Shown piece by piece: positions 40,701 through 52,700 of a stretch of 64,000 bases of DNA (the first letter of the stretch is position 1; every line of letters begins with the position of its first letter). Origin of the DNA: Marchantia polymorpha subsp. ruderalis (lineage: Eukaryota; Streptophyta; Marchantiopsida; Marchantiales; Marchantiaceae); assembly GCA_037833965.1 (NCBI GenBank), contig AP031354.1:19446001-19510000 (forward strand), read 5' to 3'. A program made the translations under genes and the position numbers. Under the pieces are notes generated by a model. That model saw nothing but the letters and a program-made list of their open reading frames with translations, was not told where the DNA came from and searched no databases.

Positions 40701-43700
40701 AAAAGAAAATGTAGTTATTTTTGGTACGAGATAACGGTTGACAACAAGTATCATGTTGACGTCGTCATAAGTGAGGATGGCAAGAAAAAAAGGAGAGGGA
40801 ATAAAGATGATTATCATTGAGCAAACAAGTAAGCTGATGGATTATGACTGTCATTCAAGAGTTCGTGGAAGTTGCTGCAAAAGAGAAGAAAAACGTAGTT
40901 CTTCCTCGTGAGAAAAAATATACTAACGGCAATAATTGCTTTGATTTCATCATTAAAAGTGATGAGAGCTGATGAAGATCAAGATGTCATTCAAAAGGTC
41001 GTGGAAGTTGCTACAAAAGAAATTCTTCTTGATGAAGAAAAAAAATACTAATGGCGAGAATTAATTTGACGCTCTCATCACTAAAAGTGGTGAAAAAAAC
41101 AACAAAAAGTCAGAAACAAGATAATTCAAGTCAAGCAAATTTGGAAGTTGATATGATAAGGATGTCATTCAAGAAGTCGTGGAAGCTGCAGCAAAAGAGT
41201 ACAAGAAAGTAGTTAATCCCAATGAAGTGAAAAAATCTTCCAGCGAGTATCATGTTGACGTCATAGTCAATGAGGATGGCAAGAAAAAAGAAGAAAAGTA
41301 GTACTCAAAATTAATCTCTTCAAGCAAACTAGTAAATCATAAGTTATAATGATGATAGGTATCTTATGCAAAAACTCTTGAAGGTTGCAACAAAAGAGAA
41401 CAAGGAAGTAATTATTCACGTTGAAGAGAAAAAAGATCATAGCAAGTATCATGCTAACGTCGCAGTCAATGAAGATCACAAGAAGAAAGAAGAAGAAGAG
41501 GAATTGAGATTAATCTTGTCAAGCAAACTAGAAGTTCATCGTGATCAGGATGTCATGCAAGAGGTCCTTGAAGTTGGTGCAAATGATGAGGAGAACCTAA
41601 TTACTCTCGATGAAGTGAAAAAAGACTAATGACAAGAACCATGTTGACAGCGCAGTAACTGAATATTGGCGAGAAGAAAAAAGAAGGAAACGAAGCAAGA
41701 TGAATCTAGTGGAGCAAACAAGAAGGTTGATGGTGATCAGAATATCATGCATGAGTTCATGTGAGTATTGCGAGAAGAAAAAAAAAAGTTAACGAAGCAA
41801 GATGATTCTAGTGGAGCAAACAAGGAGGTTGATGATGATCAGAATATCATGCATGAGTTCATGTGAGTATGACGAGAAGAAAAAAAAAGTAAACAAAGCA
41901 AGATGGTTGTGGTGGAGCACACAAAGAAACTGATGGTGATCAGGGTTTCATGCATTAGGTTGTGAAAGTTGTTGCAAAAGAGTAAAAGAACGTAGTTCTT
42001 TTTGATGAAGAGAAAAAGTTTGACGGCAAATATCGTGTTGACGTCGCAATCATTGAGATGGCAAAAGGAAAGAAGAAAAGGAGGAAGCTGACGATGATAA
42101 GATGATATGCAGAAGGTCGTGGAAGTTGCTGCAAAAGAGGAAGACAAGGTAGTTACTCTTGGTGAAGAGAACAAGAATATCGGCAAATATCATGTCAACC
42201 TAGTTTGTGAGGACGGCACGAAAAAAGAAGAGTAGGAAGTGAGATGCTTTAGGTCAAGCGAACGGGGGAGCTAATCATGATTAGATTGTCGGGACGGCAA
42301 GATAAAAGAAGAAGAGGAGGAAGTGGGATGGTTTAGGTCAAGCAAACAGGAGAGCTTATCATGATTACATTATCATGCAAGAGTTCACGAAAGTTGCTGC
42401 AAAAAAGTAGTACGACATAGTTACTTCCGGTGAAAAATAAAGCTATCGCTATCGGCGAGTATCATGTTGACGCCACATTGAGATGATAAGAAGAAAAATA
42501 AATTGCATCAAAAACATTTCCATCATCAAACATGGTATTGAAACATGTCAAATATGACATATGTCATTTTCTCAAAAAACTATTACAAATCTACATACTT
42601 TTTTGTTGCAATAAATATTCAAGCTCAAATCTAATTGAGCAATTGCAATTGGAACACATAGTATTACTAACTATGAAATTTGAAATTCTAGCTCACCATG
42701 CATCGTCAAATCAAATCAAATCAAATCATCATGATACTTCAAAAGTCAAGAAGATAAAACTTAGTATGAGAAGCTCTTTGGAATTAGCAATAATATACAG
42801 TGTCAAAGTCCGCTATTAAATATTACAAGTGAACATTAGAATCAACATATCATCTACTTAGATGATAGCAAAGCCAAGAATGAACAATACACATGTTCTT
42901 AAAATTAGTAAACATTCATCAATAGCAGATTTTTTTTCCTTCCAATAATACATCCAATCCAACAGTAAAGTAATCCAAATCGTTAATCAAATCTTGGAAG
43001 TTTTAATTTTTGGATAAGATCTATATCTACATGCTTTAGGAAAAATTCTTTTTTTATTGATTTTTATTTATTTATACAAAATATGTAACGTATTTGTTCA
43101 AAAATTGCATGTTATATCATAGTTGGTACTAACAAAGTAATCTTCAGATTTTTTTCAAATAATTACTAATTTGATTGATTTTCATAAAATTTATCTTTAT
43201 TTTACAAATAATACAGTTTCATATCTTGCTAATCCCGGCAATTTCAATTTAAACAAGGATTTCGATAATAATTTTCAGACTCACCATGCAATTATTGTAA
43301 TCAAAATGAAAATTAAAGTGATCAATATTTTGAAGATATTTACTGTATGGAATATTGTGAGGTTAAATTTGGTGGTTGGAGGTTTCAGGTTGGACCTCTC
43401 CGCAGTGAACGATCAAGTTAAGATCTTCCATGATTTGAATCTGTACGTTAGCGTCGGGCTCCAATATTATGAGGAAGACGGTTGGTGTAGCTTTCAAACT
43501 GCAAGTTTTTAGCAAATATCTGAGATCTGCTGTCCACATTTCAAGGTTGTAGCTGCCATTCACTTGCACCTGCAACGCCCTCAACGGTTCCAGAACAAAG
43601 CATTGGTCTCCAATATTTTCTCAACCCACCAGCCTACGATAGTGATCGTATAGATAGATCAAACTCCACGAGCAAAGAGTTGGTGGTGGACGATTGGCTC

Positions 43701-46700
43701 CCTAGAACAAATCAACAGGACTACAAATTATGATAAATTTTTGAACTAGTAATGGTAATATCCATCGATCCATGCTCCAGTCTATAGCTACAGGACATGG
43801 TACTCATTTCCGTACCTCAAACAAAGTGTATCCCAAAATGTAAGTAGCTAGTCTCGCAAGAGAGCTCCTTCCACTTCCACAATACCCCAGAAGTACAGCA
43901 TGATCTTCTGACATTCTTAATATGTTCAGCAGTCTTGACAGATGACTTACGGCTCCGGGGAAGAGCACGATGGGAGTCTGAGAACCCTCTTCCATTGAAT
44001 AGGAGGCCAAAAATGCTGACATTGACTGCTCCCATTCCACTCTACACGAAACTTCCTCATATCTCGACCAGGACTGCACTGTCCCTTGCTTCTCTTCCCG
44101 GTAAAATACACCAAAAAGTGGTTGTTTTTCTTCGTCAATAAGAGATGCCAAAAATTGTCTAGTTTCATCACCACCCAACTTCAAAATTTCTTCAGTTGTG
44201 GCATAAATTTCAGATATCACAAGTTTTCTGTGAGCTTCGTTTCTGAGTCGATCACAGAACACTCTGGTAAACTCGTATGCCCAGATGCGAAAGAAGCCTT
44301 GAACAGATGTGATACTTTGCGAACAGCCCAGCAACAGTTTTCTTTGCACGCGAAATAGGTCATGTAGACCTACAAGTGCTGGTAGTTGATCGGCCAGAGA
44401 TGATAGTTTCGATCTTAATCGGAGAAACAAATCTATAGATGCCTCACAAATAAGTTTCACATTATGGGTAACTTCTAAGCTTTGAGAGTGTTTATGACAG
44501 TGATTCATAAGAGCTGCCGAAAAGACCGAGCACAGAGATCTAGAACAGTAATCAGAACTATGGATTACAAAAAAATGTCTCAAAAGTCTGGCCAAGGGTG
44601 GTATAACACTAGAACCCAGCTTACTCATCGCGGCTAAATGGACAAGACCCTCTACGGCAGTGAAGGTAGCATCCATTGGTAGCCCATACCATCCTTTCTG
44701 CTCGATCAGAAACCTCAGAAACTGAATTGCAGGAGCCTCGGGTTTGACGTGAAGCTGTGAAATATTCAAATCATCCACAAATAACACCATCTTGCCATGA
44801 ACTGCAGGCATGAGGCACCTCCTCCTCCAGATGGCCAACTTCGGTCTAAGGACATCATAGAGTGTTGATCCACAACTGGTGCTGTTAAGTGTCACACCAA
44901 CGACTTGACATTTCGCACTTGCAGAAAACGCATGCAAGATCTGGGAAGAAACTACGGACTTCCCAGTACCCATTCCACCAGACAACAGAACAGGTCTTCT
45001 TTGTTGGAATAAAGTTTGTGCCAAAAACTGAGTTCTTACCGTCTCCACGGTCGGAACGTACAATAATCCATGCTTCAAGCCATAGCTCAGCTGCAAACCA
45101 CTTTTCAAACTCTGATGAGAGTAAGGAAGCACATTGATGCTGGACCCTGAAACAGAATGGACCTGGTCCAGTAAATGTTCCCAGGTTTTCCAAGTGTTGA
45201 AAGTCATGTCGTAGTAATAATCATACAGAGATCCCTTAGGTAATGGTGCCATTTCCCCCTTGTAAAGACCACTGACATCCCTCAACACCTTTTCGAACTG
45301 CTCCGCAGCATTTGAGCCATGGAGATGGCCACCGATTGACCACAAGAGTCCGAAGACAAAGAGACATCCTAAACTTCCTTCTACGATGGGGATCTCTGAA
45401 GTGTGCATTTTTCCGGTGTTCTCTCCAGAATAGTCTGAAGCTTCGTGGGAAGTACCCATCGCTTCGAAGGAGTACCCACCTTTGGTGGCCTCGTCGACAA
45501 TACTGTCTTTCTGAAATACTTCGTAAGAGCTTGTAAATTTTCGATGGTGTAATCGCCTCCAGTTCACTGCATCACGAACTTGCTTCTGCCTTTCGTTTAT
45601 AATCTGCTTCACCCGCCCCAACTTTTCTATCGATGACTTTGCAGGAATTTTATTGCTCTTCACTTCGCATTTGGGCTTTAACCTTTCTTCCTGCAAGTCT
45701 GACGCACACTGTTTTTCTCTTGATTCCATTGTATAGCTAGGCCCTGCCTGCTTAAAGGCAGCTTCTAGGAAGCTGAGGAGATTGGTTACCAGGCCTGCTG
45801 CAACCACTGGTGCATCAGGATATCTCAGAGCAGCTTTGAGGCATGGTGCCAAAAATACGTCAAAGAGTTTCTCCAGACAGGACTTCATCTCTGAAGACGA
45901 AAATCGTTGAACCCAAGATAGCAGCAAAGGCTTCCAGCCCTCGTCTTCTGGATCCATCAATATGATACCACACCGAGAGACAGTTCCCGGGGATACACTC
46001 TTCAGGCTCTCCACTTCAAACAACACGCTAAAATGTTCAATACGGGGCAGCAGTATACGCTTACTGTTACTTAAACAAAGTATTCCATTGTCGTCGAGCA
46101 TTGTGCTTATATGCTCCAGCCAAATGGAATCCATATCGCCATCCAGAATCATCCATGTTGAGCCTCTGTTCTTAACCCTTTCCTCAGCTTCTCGTAAGAT
46201 ACTCGGAACAATACCCTCTTGCCAGCTCCTAGTTTTCAAATTTGCGCAGCCAAACAAATGACTTGTAGAAACGGCACTCGGGTTCACAATGGCTAAATTA
46301 ACAGATTGACCTTGTGTATGATATCTGCTCTTCTGATTCTGAATAAGGATGTCTTTACTAGCCATCAAGTTCAAAGCGTCTGAGAGAGTAGAATAACATT
46401 GAGTTTTCCCCGTACCAGAAGCCCCTACTATCAGAACCCCTCGATGAACTTTCATTGCACCGTGTAGTTGCATACACTTCTGAATCAGCGGCTGATGGGG
46501 ACTCAAGCCACGCTCAACCAGACTTGAAATTATCGATGCTTCCAAGAGTTTTTCTCGCAGCGTAGGGGCTTGTAAGTTGGGAAAGAGATCCGAGAGAAGT
46601 CCGGAAAAGACAGTATACCCATCGCCTACCAAACGAGGTAAGCAGTACTGCTGCAAGGTCTTGCAGAGAATAATGTCACCTTGGACGGCTGGAGTTAAAG

Positions 46701-49700
46701 ATGCAGATTGCTCCCCAGGGGTCGAATTAAGAACACTCATCCACTTTACAACAGCCTTCATGGCTCTCAGTCCAAAGTCACAGTGATTCTCTTCAAAGCT
46801 CAGCTGTTCAGCAGCCATTCTAAAACACAATGTCAGTTTCTGCGCTACACCTGCTGCATTAGGTATTCCCTCTGCAGTCATAAGACAATGTACAATCGTG
46901 TTGCAGTCAGGCAATATCATAGAAACTGTGCGGAATGACGATCTTGTCTTGTGGAGATATCCGTAATAACCACCACTGCTTTTGAGCTCTGTTGTTGTGC
47001 ATATTGCGAATCTAGGATTCAGTTGAAACCCACAACCCTCATAGTTGTATCTTTGCGCTTTAGAAGCAACCGCCTGTTGTATCGTGAGCAGCTGCTGAGT
47101 TAAGATAGACACGACCTCTGGCTTCAAGCGCTCAAACTTGGTTAGGCAAAGCCATAATCCACCGCTAGCCATACCCTGCACATTCAAATAATTGTCTTGG
47201 CCAAAGCAAAAGGTAATACTGTTACTTACTATACAGTAACTGTAAAGTAAGTATTTTTAATTTTGAAGTAACAAAACAAATGCAAGTTTACAAATCCTCA
47301 CAGAACTCACCAAAATTGTATATCAACGTTCGAAGGTAAAACATGTCCTCTTCTTTAACTGGCCAAAATCTAAGATACATGTTCAACACAGATATATTTG
47401 AACTACAAATGCTCTCTGGCTTAAAATTTAGATTAGATAACGAAAACGTTCAAGTAGAAGGTCGTAAGATGTCTGAAGCACCTTGAGTACATTTCCGATA
47501 GCATGATGGTCGAACTCCTCTGAGCAACTAATAACAGTACAATGCTTTCCCAGAGCCTTTGCACAATCTTTAATAGTTTCTGTTTTACCGACACCAGAAC
47601 TCCCAGTGACATTGCATCCAAGACCGAGAGAGAAAGAATACAACATCCCAAGAAAACACTTCTCTGTTAAAGATGTCATCACCAGCCGGTTGTGAGAGTC
47701 GATTAAATCACAACCATAAACGTGTTCCTGGTTCATAATACCCACTTGGCAGTCACCATTCGGATGACAATAGTAACGCAAGCTACGCTGCCACTCGAAC
47801 GACTCGACTCCTGCTACGGTACCACATATTAAACGGTTTATAATTTCACGGAAATACACGAACAAAAGAATGAGGCTTTTGTACATCCCTTGTCTGTGTG
47901 CTAGTTCTGATGACTTGATTGCAAAAATGCATTCTTCAACCTCCTCCGAGAGATTGGTGGATAAAAGGAGAAGCCCTTTCACCGGATCTTCCCCTTCAAC
48001 AGATATAATCTTTTCAACTTGAGAACAAAAGGTAACGTAAGCTGCGACTACAAGTACCTGACCAATAGAGCTAAAGAGAACAAAATGCTCCTCACGACTG
48101 GTTCGATCTGTATTGCCTCTTGGTTTAACTTCTAATGACCTTGGTGCAAAATTAAATCTCCGTATCGCAGATCTGGGTGATGGAATCAGCGTCATCACAT
48201 GCAACCCTTTGTCTACCTCGTCGGAGTTCGGCGTGAGGTGCAACTCTCGTATTCTTTCGAGAATGGCCTGCATCACCGTCTCTCTCATTTCATGCTCTAC
48301 AGCGACCATCCACTCTTCCACCGGCCTATTGAATGTGTGCACAGGGTCGAAGAATGGCAGGTACTCTGATTTCTCAACCCATAAGCCTGTCACTATACCC
48401 TCTTTAGAAAATTCTATAGCGTGGATACCGCAAAAGCATTTGCAAAGGTAATACTGGAGCTCATTTGGATTCTGTTCATGAGACAAAACCTGGAAACAGA
48501 GAAATAATGAGCACTACTTGTGATCAATGTCGCTACTCTTGATAGATTTTGAGAGCTTGCTGAAAGAAGTCAAATACGAAAACAAAATCATCACTAACCG
48601 ACAAATCAATCATGCGAGACGAGTACCTGTAAAAGCTCGTCATTCGACAAAAAGTAGAACCTAGGAAACTTGGACCTTTTCCTCTCAAGAAGGGTGATCA
48701 GGCTGCACATTATCCCCTCCATTGTCTTGATCCTCTTAGGCACGTCTTCGAAGATGAGATTTGACTCGCAAACGTGCAAAAAAAGCCTTCTTTGAACAAC
48801 AGTATCAAGAACTTGTTGCCATAGGTGATCAAGTTGTGCAAATCTCCCTGATTCATCAGCTAATTGCTGTCGAATATTGCTTGAACTGAAGATTGGTCTG
48901 AGAATCTGACCAGAATAGTTCTCTAACTTGTCAAGACTAACAGTTGACAATGAAGGCAATCTATAACAAAGCAATCTTTCAACATCCAAACGGAAGTCTA
49001 TGTGACAGGAATGTGAATGAAAGCACAATAAATTTAAACAGGTCTGAAGACGTTACATTTGTAGGTACGAAGCTCACCTCAAACCACTTTTGGAAACTGA
49101 GCAATCCTTCAAGCAAATGAAGGAGCATGTTCAATTTGTCCCGCCATGCTCGAACAGATCCTTCCAAAGCTTTAGCAAAAGGACTGCGAAGCATACAGCC
49201 AGCTGCAACAAGTTGGTCATCGAGGAGCTCCAGTATCTTCTCACTTCCCTGGAGCATCTGTCTGTCACCTCTTTCGTTTCTTGGACTGAGTTCAAGCACT
49301 ATTCCTCTCATTTCCTCCTCCATCTTCTCCAAGCAAACCTGGATTCAAGTCGGGCACAGAAAATGGTGGGCAAAACAAAAACCTTAAGTTGTATATCTAA
49401 AGCTATAACCACCTCTCGACCATATAAATAAGAAGAAGAAACTTTACCAGCTCTTACGAACTCCATGTTGGCCATAGAGGACTCTGAGGCTTACCTCCTG
49501 GTTGTATTCTTCTGCAGCTCGTTCCAGAACTGTCCAAATTATCTCTTGATGTGAGGAGAATAGAGGCAGTTCCAGCACGGATTTGAGATTCAACACCTCA
49601 CCAGCATCTAAGAACGCCATGCACCCAGTCTTTGATGCCAGCTCAATCCAATGTACTCTACGGACGCCAGGGTGACGAAGTCTCACCAAAAGTGGTAATT

Positions 49701-52700
49701 TTGTGAGCATATCATTTACCTGCTTTCATAAGAACGTAGATGCAAGGTGTTACAGGTAAAGCATGGTGCCTCTTCTTAACTGAAGGGTTGGGAATATGTT
49801 TGATCTATCATATCCAGGACCAATGAAAAGTCTGAGCTCTTGCAAATTCTTACATTTTCCACTCATGTCTATCTCAGATAACATATTGCTCAAGGCGGTT
49901 CTGACTAAAGAACATGGAACTGCCAAGTGTAAGACTGATTCATGTGCACCAAACGAAACTTCAGCGCCAAATGTTGTGGTCAAAGGGTCAAGGCACGACG
50001 ACCAAGGAATGAATGTTTCTGAATCTCAGAGTCAGATCACAGCAATAACTCCGAAACAGTAAAATGTAAATTTGAATTCAGGTCAGTTATGAAAAGCAAA
50101 GTATTTAATTCCTCAGTTTTAGAGTTTCGGATTTGTGTGTACAGGCTCAAAACTGAAGCTGAAAACTACATGTATTGCTGTTCTGTCAGTGAACCAACCA
50201 AAATCTTAGTACATATCACTTCCTCAATTAGTGACCTCATCTGTATATAATAGATTGTCAAGAAGTGGAGGTGTAGTTTAGCTGACTTCACATTTGGTCT
50301 CGGTTCAAGTGTGGGGAGTTCTATATAGAAAGTTCTGATCTCAATGTTACTGCTCATCCTGTGTCAATGAAGGAGGTAAATCATCTGCGTATCAACCTGT
50401 TTCTTCAAGCTCTGAACTTTAGTGATTACCTCCAGAAACTTACTCCGTTGTATCGTTTTCCATCTAAGAGGAGTCCTGTAACTTTTAATTGTTGCTACTG
50501 ATGAGTCTTTCTAAACGCTTGAGCTATATGCATCTAAAGCTATGGCCGGATATAGCTTTAGAATTATATGACAGGCCTTAAAACATCTTCTTTTGCTTTC
50601 TTGCCAAGTGAAATAAGGCCCCAAGTTAGTGTCTTGCATGTGCCAATGGAAATCTCAATTCAACCCGACGTTACATTATACAAAGAGGAATCTGAATGTA
50701 GTAAACTTACTCAATGGAACCAATGGAATACGAGCAAACACGAAAAATAAAAAGTAAAAGTAATCTTTGACCGACCAACTGATATCTGATTGTGGTTCTA
50801 TAGCTGTCAAAACTAGATAATGAACTGCAGAGTTTAGACAAACCTCATCAGCCACAGAAAGGATGACGTTCTGACTCGAGCTTGACTTGGTGTCAGCAAC
50901 CAGCTTCGTCAATTTCTCTCCAAACGTTTGTACCTGATGAAGGTAGTTTTTACAGATTACTGTCCCCATTTATCATCAAAATGGAACATGAACCCGGGGG
51001 CTTGTTTGCATCAACTAATCCCATTTTCCCCAAGTGTCTTAGAAATAGGAACGTTTGTATGCCTTGGGATCTTTCTTGACAGAAATTTACCATTACAAAC
51101 ATATGTTCCACGTTGAGTCTTTGAAAGCGTTGCTGCATCCACTGGTCTTTATTCCTTATCCAGTCGGCAACTGTTGACCACAAGAACATCAAGTGTTCTA
51201 CTCTAATCGCCGCAGGAGTAATCATGAGAATGCACTCTTCATTCTCACTGATATTCAACAACCTCTCTTTCTTCTTCAGCCTCTCAATCTCAGCCCGCAA
51301 CTGATTCAAAGAATCTAGCTTTCTTTGCACCAAAAACTCGTTGTCGAATGCTTCCTTGATATCTTTCAAGGATTCTAAATAGACTATAGATCCAATAACT
51401 TCTGTTGCTGTGATGAAGTTTGTTGCCTGCACACGTATATGACTTCATTTAGAAAAGTGGGCAACGTCGAACTTTACTCTAGTGGACTGGAGTAAAGGCA
51501 AACCTTGCATGTTTCAGTGGACGGAGGGAACGAATGGAGCACAAACCTGATGGCAAATTGTCGTCGGCTACCAAGCGAAGAAGACATGATAGTCCAATTC
51601 TATCAAAGTCTATTAAAGTCCAAGCAAAATGGTCTTCATAATCTAGTACATAGATTCATTACGTGTTAAAATTACCTTGGATTTAATCATCTTCTGTAAC
51701 TACATATTTCTGTAGCGCTCACCAACAGATGAAATGCAGGCGAGTTTGTTCACCGCAGATGAGCTTTTCCACCCCGTGCTTGATTCAAGTGTCAGAATTA
51801 TATCTAGAAAGATCATTAAACTATGCTCTCATAAGAATATAGGCTTCGCATCAATCTTAGAAGATAGACTCTAGCCGCACAGGAAATCACCTGTTCCGTA
51901 CGAATGCTTGCGATGACGATTGATTTTCCGTCTCTCAAAAACTTTTCCTTGGACCTGACCGAGACTAACATAGAATGTGTTCTTCCGTACAACGACCAGT
52001 ACGCTTTAACATCCTCGTCGTCCAGTTCCAAGGACAGAGTTTCAAGAGCAGAATGACACGCTTTCAGAACCTCTAAGTATCTGTAAATAGGATCAGGGTC
52101 CAACTGGTAGCTTTTGACGACGGATTCTATGGCAGCAAACTTCTCAGGGCTCAATGCAGATAAAGATGTTGCAAGAATGGTCTCATCTGCAGCAAGTTTC
52201 TGATTCAGTTGCTTCATTGTCGGACGAAGAATCTCTTGAAGCGTATCTGCAGCCATTTGCTTACAATCTGTTCCGAGGGAAGATGTATGCATCAACATCT
52301 CATCACAATCGAGTCTGAGAAGAGTTCCTACAACCTTGCCATGATTCTCGGCAAAGATGGTCTGCAGTTCCCTCTGTTTTCGCAATGTGATACGTACCAC
52401 GGACACATAATCTTCAACATGATCAGAGAAGCTGCTTCTTTTCCCTACATTCTCCGTTTTGTCCTTCGGATTGTCGGCTGACTCTTCACGACATGCAATC
52501 TCGGCTATGTGGCAGCTCATTGCTACAGAGTTCAAGTACTTTTGATACGTGGGGATCAGATCTTCAGCTTTCGCATCAGCACTTCTTTTAAAAAATGTGA
52601 GATCAGTCCATATATCCGAAAGTTTAGCTTGCAAAATTTGCATAGCTTCGGTAGCATCGGCAACTGCTTGAGCTACTCGTAAACGGCAAAGAGGCAAAGC

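Larger units (their letters stand above)
35940..42500 (+). repeat. Degenerate ~189-bp (63-codon) tandem repeat array inside a dynein intron
   Basis: About thirty imperfect head-to-tail copies, with periods mostly 183-191 bp. Each copy carries recurring blocks: GATGTCATGCAAGAG, GTTGTTGCAAAAGAG, a GTGAAGAGAAAAAG block, CATGTTGACGTCGCAGTC, GATGGCAAGAAGAAAAAAG and TCTAGTCAAGCAAACTA. On the plus strand these translate as DVMQEVVEVVAKE, GEEKK, HVDVAV, GKKKKEEE and similar, an acidic/lysine-rich repeat. Most copies have stops or frameshifts. The longest open piece (41,366-41,629) spans about 1.4 units with a 63-residue period. It looks like the fossil of a repeat-coding sequence that expanded as a minisatellite. 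The minus-strand frames rich in Phe and Leu are its shadows. It lies entirely within the 43,395-35,259 dynein intron. Confidence 0.9.

Noticed and set aside
35937..42186. Many minus-strand frames rich in Phe/Leu that look like membrane proteins
   Set aside because: They are the antisense of the purine-rich tandem repeat; the same pseudo-motif recurs every ~189 bp and none has a gene context.
35940..42500. CRISPR-like array
   Set aside because: Units are ~189 bp, degenerate over their full length with no constant repeat and unique spacer alternation, and the genome is eukaryotic.
46906..47175. Reading the altered AAA1 Walker B as a sign of a dead gene
   Set aside because: The 3.36-kb exon is fully open and all 48 exon phases agree, which a decayed gene would not show. 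Very recent loss cannot be excluded.
49750..50062. Possible dynein exon (frame starting MTTTFGAEV)
   Set aside because: The exons on either side (50,933-50,844 and 49,719-49,495) join in phase 0 and recreate the family sequence, leaving no room for it.
51505..51545. Small candidate dynein exon encoding FVLHSFPPSTETC
   Set aside because: Its phase does not fit the phase-0 ends of the flanking exons, which splice directly.
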